Source: an uncultured Longilinea sp.
Lineage (GTDB): Bacteria; Chloroflexota; Anaerolineae; Anaerolineales; Anaerolineaceae
Reading direction: 5' to 3'
Length of the DNA: 7,369 nt
Assembly (NCBI GenBank): GCA_937863945.1
Contig: CALMIB010000044.1
Location: 1 to 7,369 of the forward strand
Shown: piece after piece, positions 6,783-7,369 of the stretch
Position numbering within the stretch: the stretch's first letter is position 1
Layout of the letters: the number at the start of each line of letters is the position of its first letter
Translations under genes and position numbers: made by a program
The notes under the pieces: model-generated
Told to the model about the DNA's origin: nothing
What the model saw: only the letters and a program-made list of their open reading frames with translations
Databases searched by the model: none

Positions 6783-6866
6783 ATGCGATTGGCGGATCGC
6801 AGCCCTTACCGGAAGGGATGCCCGGTAATTTTTGCAAGCCCAACCAACCTTTCACTTCAGCAATAA
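6783..6866 (+). CDS. Possible leaderless leader peptide, 27 residues
   Basis: An ATG at 6783 coincides with the predicted transcription start of the binding protein message and opens 27 codons (MRLADRSPYRKGCPVIFASP and seven more), ending at TAA 6864-6866, 28 nt before the main start. It has no ribosome binding site, so translation would have to be leaderless. It spans both candidate hairpins. There is no homology I recognise, and the reading frame may be accidental. Confidence 0.2.
   Translation: MRLADRSPYRKGCPVIFASPTNLSLQQ
6784..6833 (+). promoter_or_regulatory. Structured leader with possible transcription attenuator
   Basis: Two stems follow the predicted transcription start. The first is TGCGAT/ATCGCA (6784-6789 with 6796-6801), perfect, with a 6-nt loop at the very 5' end of the RNA. 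The second is TTACCGG/CCGGTAA (6806-6812 with 6822-6828), a perfect 7-bp stem with a 9-nt loop followed at once by TTTTT (6829-6833), the form of an intrinsic terminator. A competing stem CCCTT/AAGGG (6803-6807 with 6813-6817) uses bases of the second stem, so the two cannot form together. This fits an attenuator or riboswitch-like switch, but no known riboswitch class is recognised and the terminator stem is short. Confidence 0.45.
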
Positions 6867-6894
6867 CCAAAAGCAAGATCCTGAGGAGGAGACG

Positions 6895-7369
6895 ATGAAA
6901 TCTCGCAAGCTTTTTGTACTTATTGGGGTCGTCGTGGCATTGACGATGCTGCTGGCTGCCTGCGCGCCCGCTGCCACCCCGGCCGAACCCACCGCCGCCC
7001 CGGTTGAACCCACCGCCGCGCCGGTCGAACCGACTGCCGCCCCGGTGGAACCCACCGCCGCGCCGACCGAAGGGCCACACCTGCTGTGGAACAAAGAACT
7101 CAAGCAGGCCGTGGCCGCCGCCATCGACCGCGAGGCGATCGTGGACCGCGTGTTTGAAGGCCGAAACATCCCGGCCTATCACATGATCCCCACTGGCTAT
7201 CCCTTCGCCAGCGAGCCCTTCCTGGATAAATACGGCACGCGCGACCTGGATATGGCCAAGTCGCTGCTGGAAGGCCAGGGCTATACCGCCGACAATCCCC
7301 TGATGCTCGAGCTGTGGTACCCGCCCGAGCACTACGGCACCACGACCGCCGACGTGATGCAGGTGATCA
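6895..7369 (+). CDS. Family-5 substrate-binding lipoprotein, apparently lacking its N-terminal lobe; 3' end outside window
   Basis: The 158 codons visible run off the right edge. The start is fixed by AGGAGG (6884-6889), 5 nt upstream. Residues 1-23 are a lipoprotein signal peptide (MKSRK, hydrophobic core, lipobox LLAAC, lipidated Cys23). Residues 31-58 are four EPTAAPV-type repeats, a Pro/Ala-rich tether. From about residue 66 the sequence reads NKELKQAVAAAIDREAI, then GRNIPAYHMIP, LDMAKSLLEGQGYTADNP and LELWY, which are hallmarks of SBP_bac_5 (DppA/OppA-like peptide- or nickel-binding proteins). In full-length members this LRQAI-YAIDR block comes roughly 250 residues or more into the mature protein. 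Here it follows the tether directly, so the first part of the ligand-binding fold appears to be missing. A functional importer subunit is therefore doubtful, and a permease operon, if any, lies outside. Confidence 0.85.
   Translation, partial: MKSRKLFVLIGVVVALTMLLAACAPAATPAEPTAAPVEPTAAPVEPTAAPVEPTAAPTEGPHLLWNKELKQAVAAAIDREAIVDRVFEGRNIPAYHMIPTGYPFASEPFLDKYGTRDLDMAKSLLEGQGYTADNPLMLELWYPPEHYGTTTADVMQVI
6985..7068 (+). repeat. Four 21-bp in-frame repeats encoding the lipoprotein tether
   Basis: Four consecutive 21-bp units encode EPTAAPV three times and EPTAAPT once. They differ mainly at third codon positions, so they are not very recent copies. They form the flexible linker between the lipid anchor and the binding domain, and they would be prone to slippage and misassembly. 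Confidence 0.9.

Noticed and set aside
6691..7332. 213-codon minus-strand frame with Gly/Arg-rich repeats opposite the lipoprotein gene
   Set aside because: The RGGG-type repeats are only the reverse complement of the EPTAAP linker codons. The plus strand has promoter, ribosome binding site, signal peptide and binding-protein motifs.

Overview
This is a GC-rich bacterial window that reads most like a member of the Chloroflexota, probably Anaerolineae. That assignment is inference. It rests on the lipoprotein with an EPTAAP-type linker in front of a family-5 solute-binding domain, the aldehyde ferredoxin oxidoreductase homologue, and the intergenic ATTCGGTATTCG-type repeats. No rRNA, tRNA or CRISPR array is visible.

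Layout: (1) 1-1512, minus strand: the N-terminal 504 residues of an aldehyde ferredoxin oxidoreductase-family tungsten/molybdenum enzyme, running off the left edge. (2) 1513-1704: a divergent promoter region with a 13-nt palindrome. (3) 1705-5116, plus strand: a compact three-gene ABC-2 exporter operon, one ATPase and two permeases, with 9- and 10-nt gaps and Shine-Dalgarno sequences that overlap the preceding stop codons. (4) 5117-5980: two related repeat-rich intergenic elements on either side of a decayed mntP (manganese efflux) pseudogene. (5) 6012-6650: a small cytoplasmic sulfite oxidase-like molybdopterin enzyme. (6) 6651-6894: a near-consensus sigma70-type promoter and a structured leader RNA with a possible attenuator and a possible leaderless leader peptide. 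(7) 6895 to the right edge: the start of a family-5 (peptide/nickel-type) substrate-binding lipoprotein that seems to lack roughly the first half of its ligand-binding fold.

The ABC operon is a self-contained efflux or lipid/drug export system. The aldehyde oxidoreductase homologue and the sulfite oxidase-like protein both need a pyranopterin cofactor but are separate transcription units. The stretch from 5117 to the right edge shows signs of genome erosion: an mntP with a frameshift and an internal deletion, flanking repeats, and an apparently deleted binding protein behind an otherwise excellent promoter and leader. No clearly new multi-gene system is visible. The leader of the last gene and the repeat pair around mntP deserve the closest second look.
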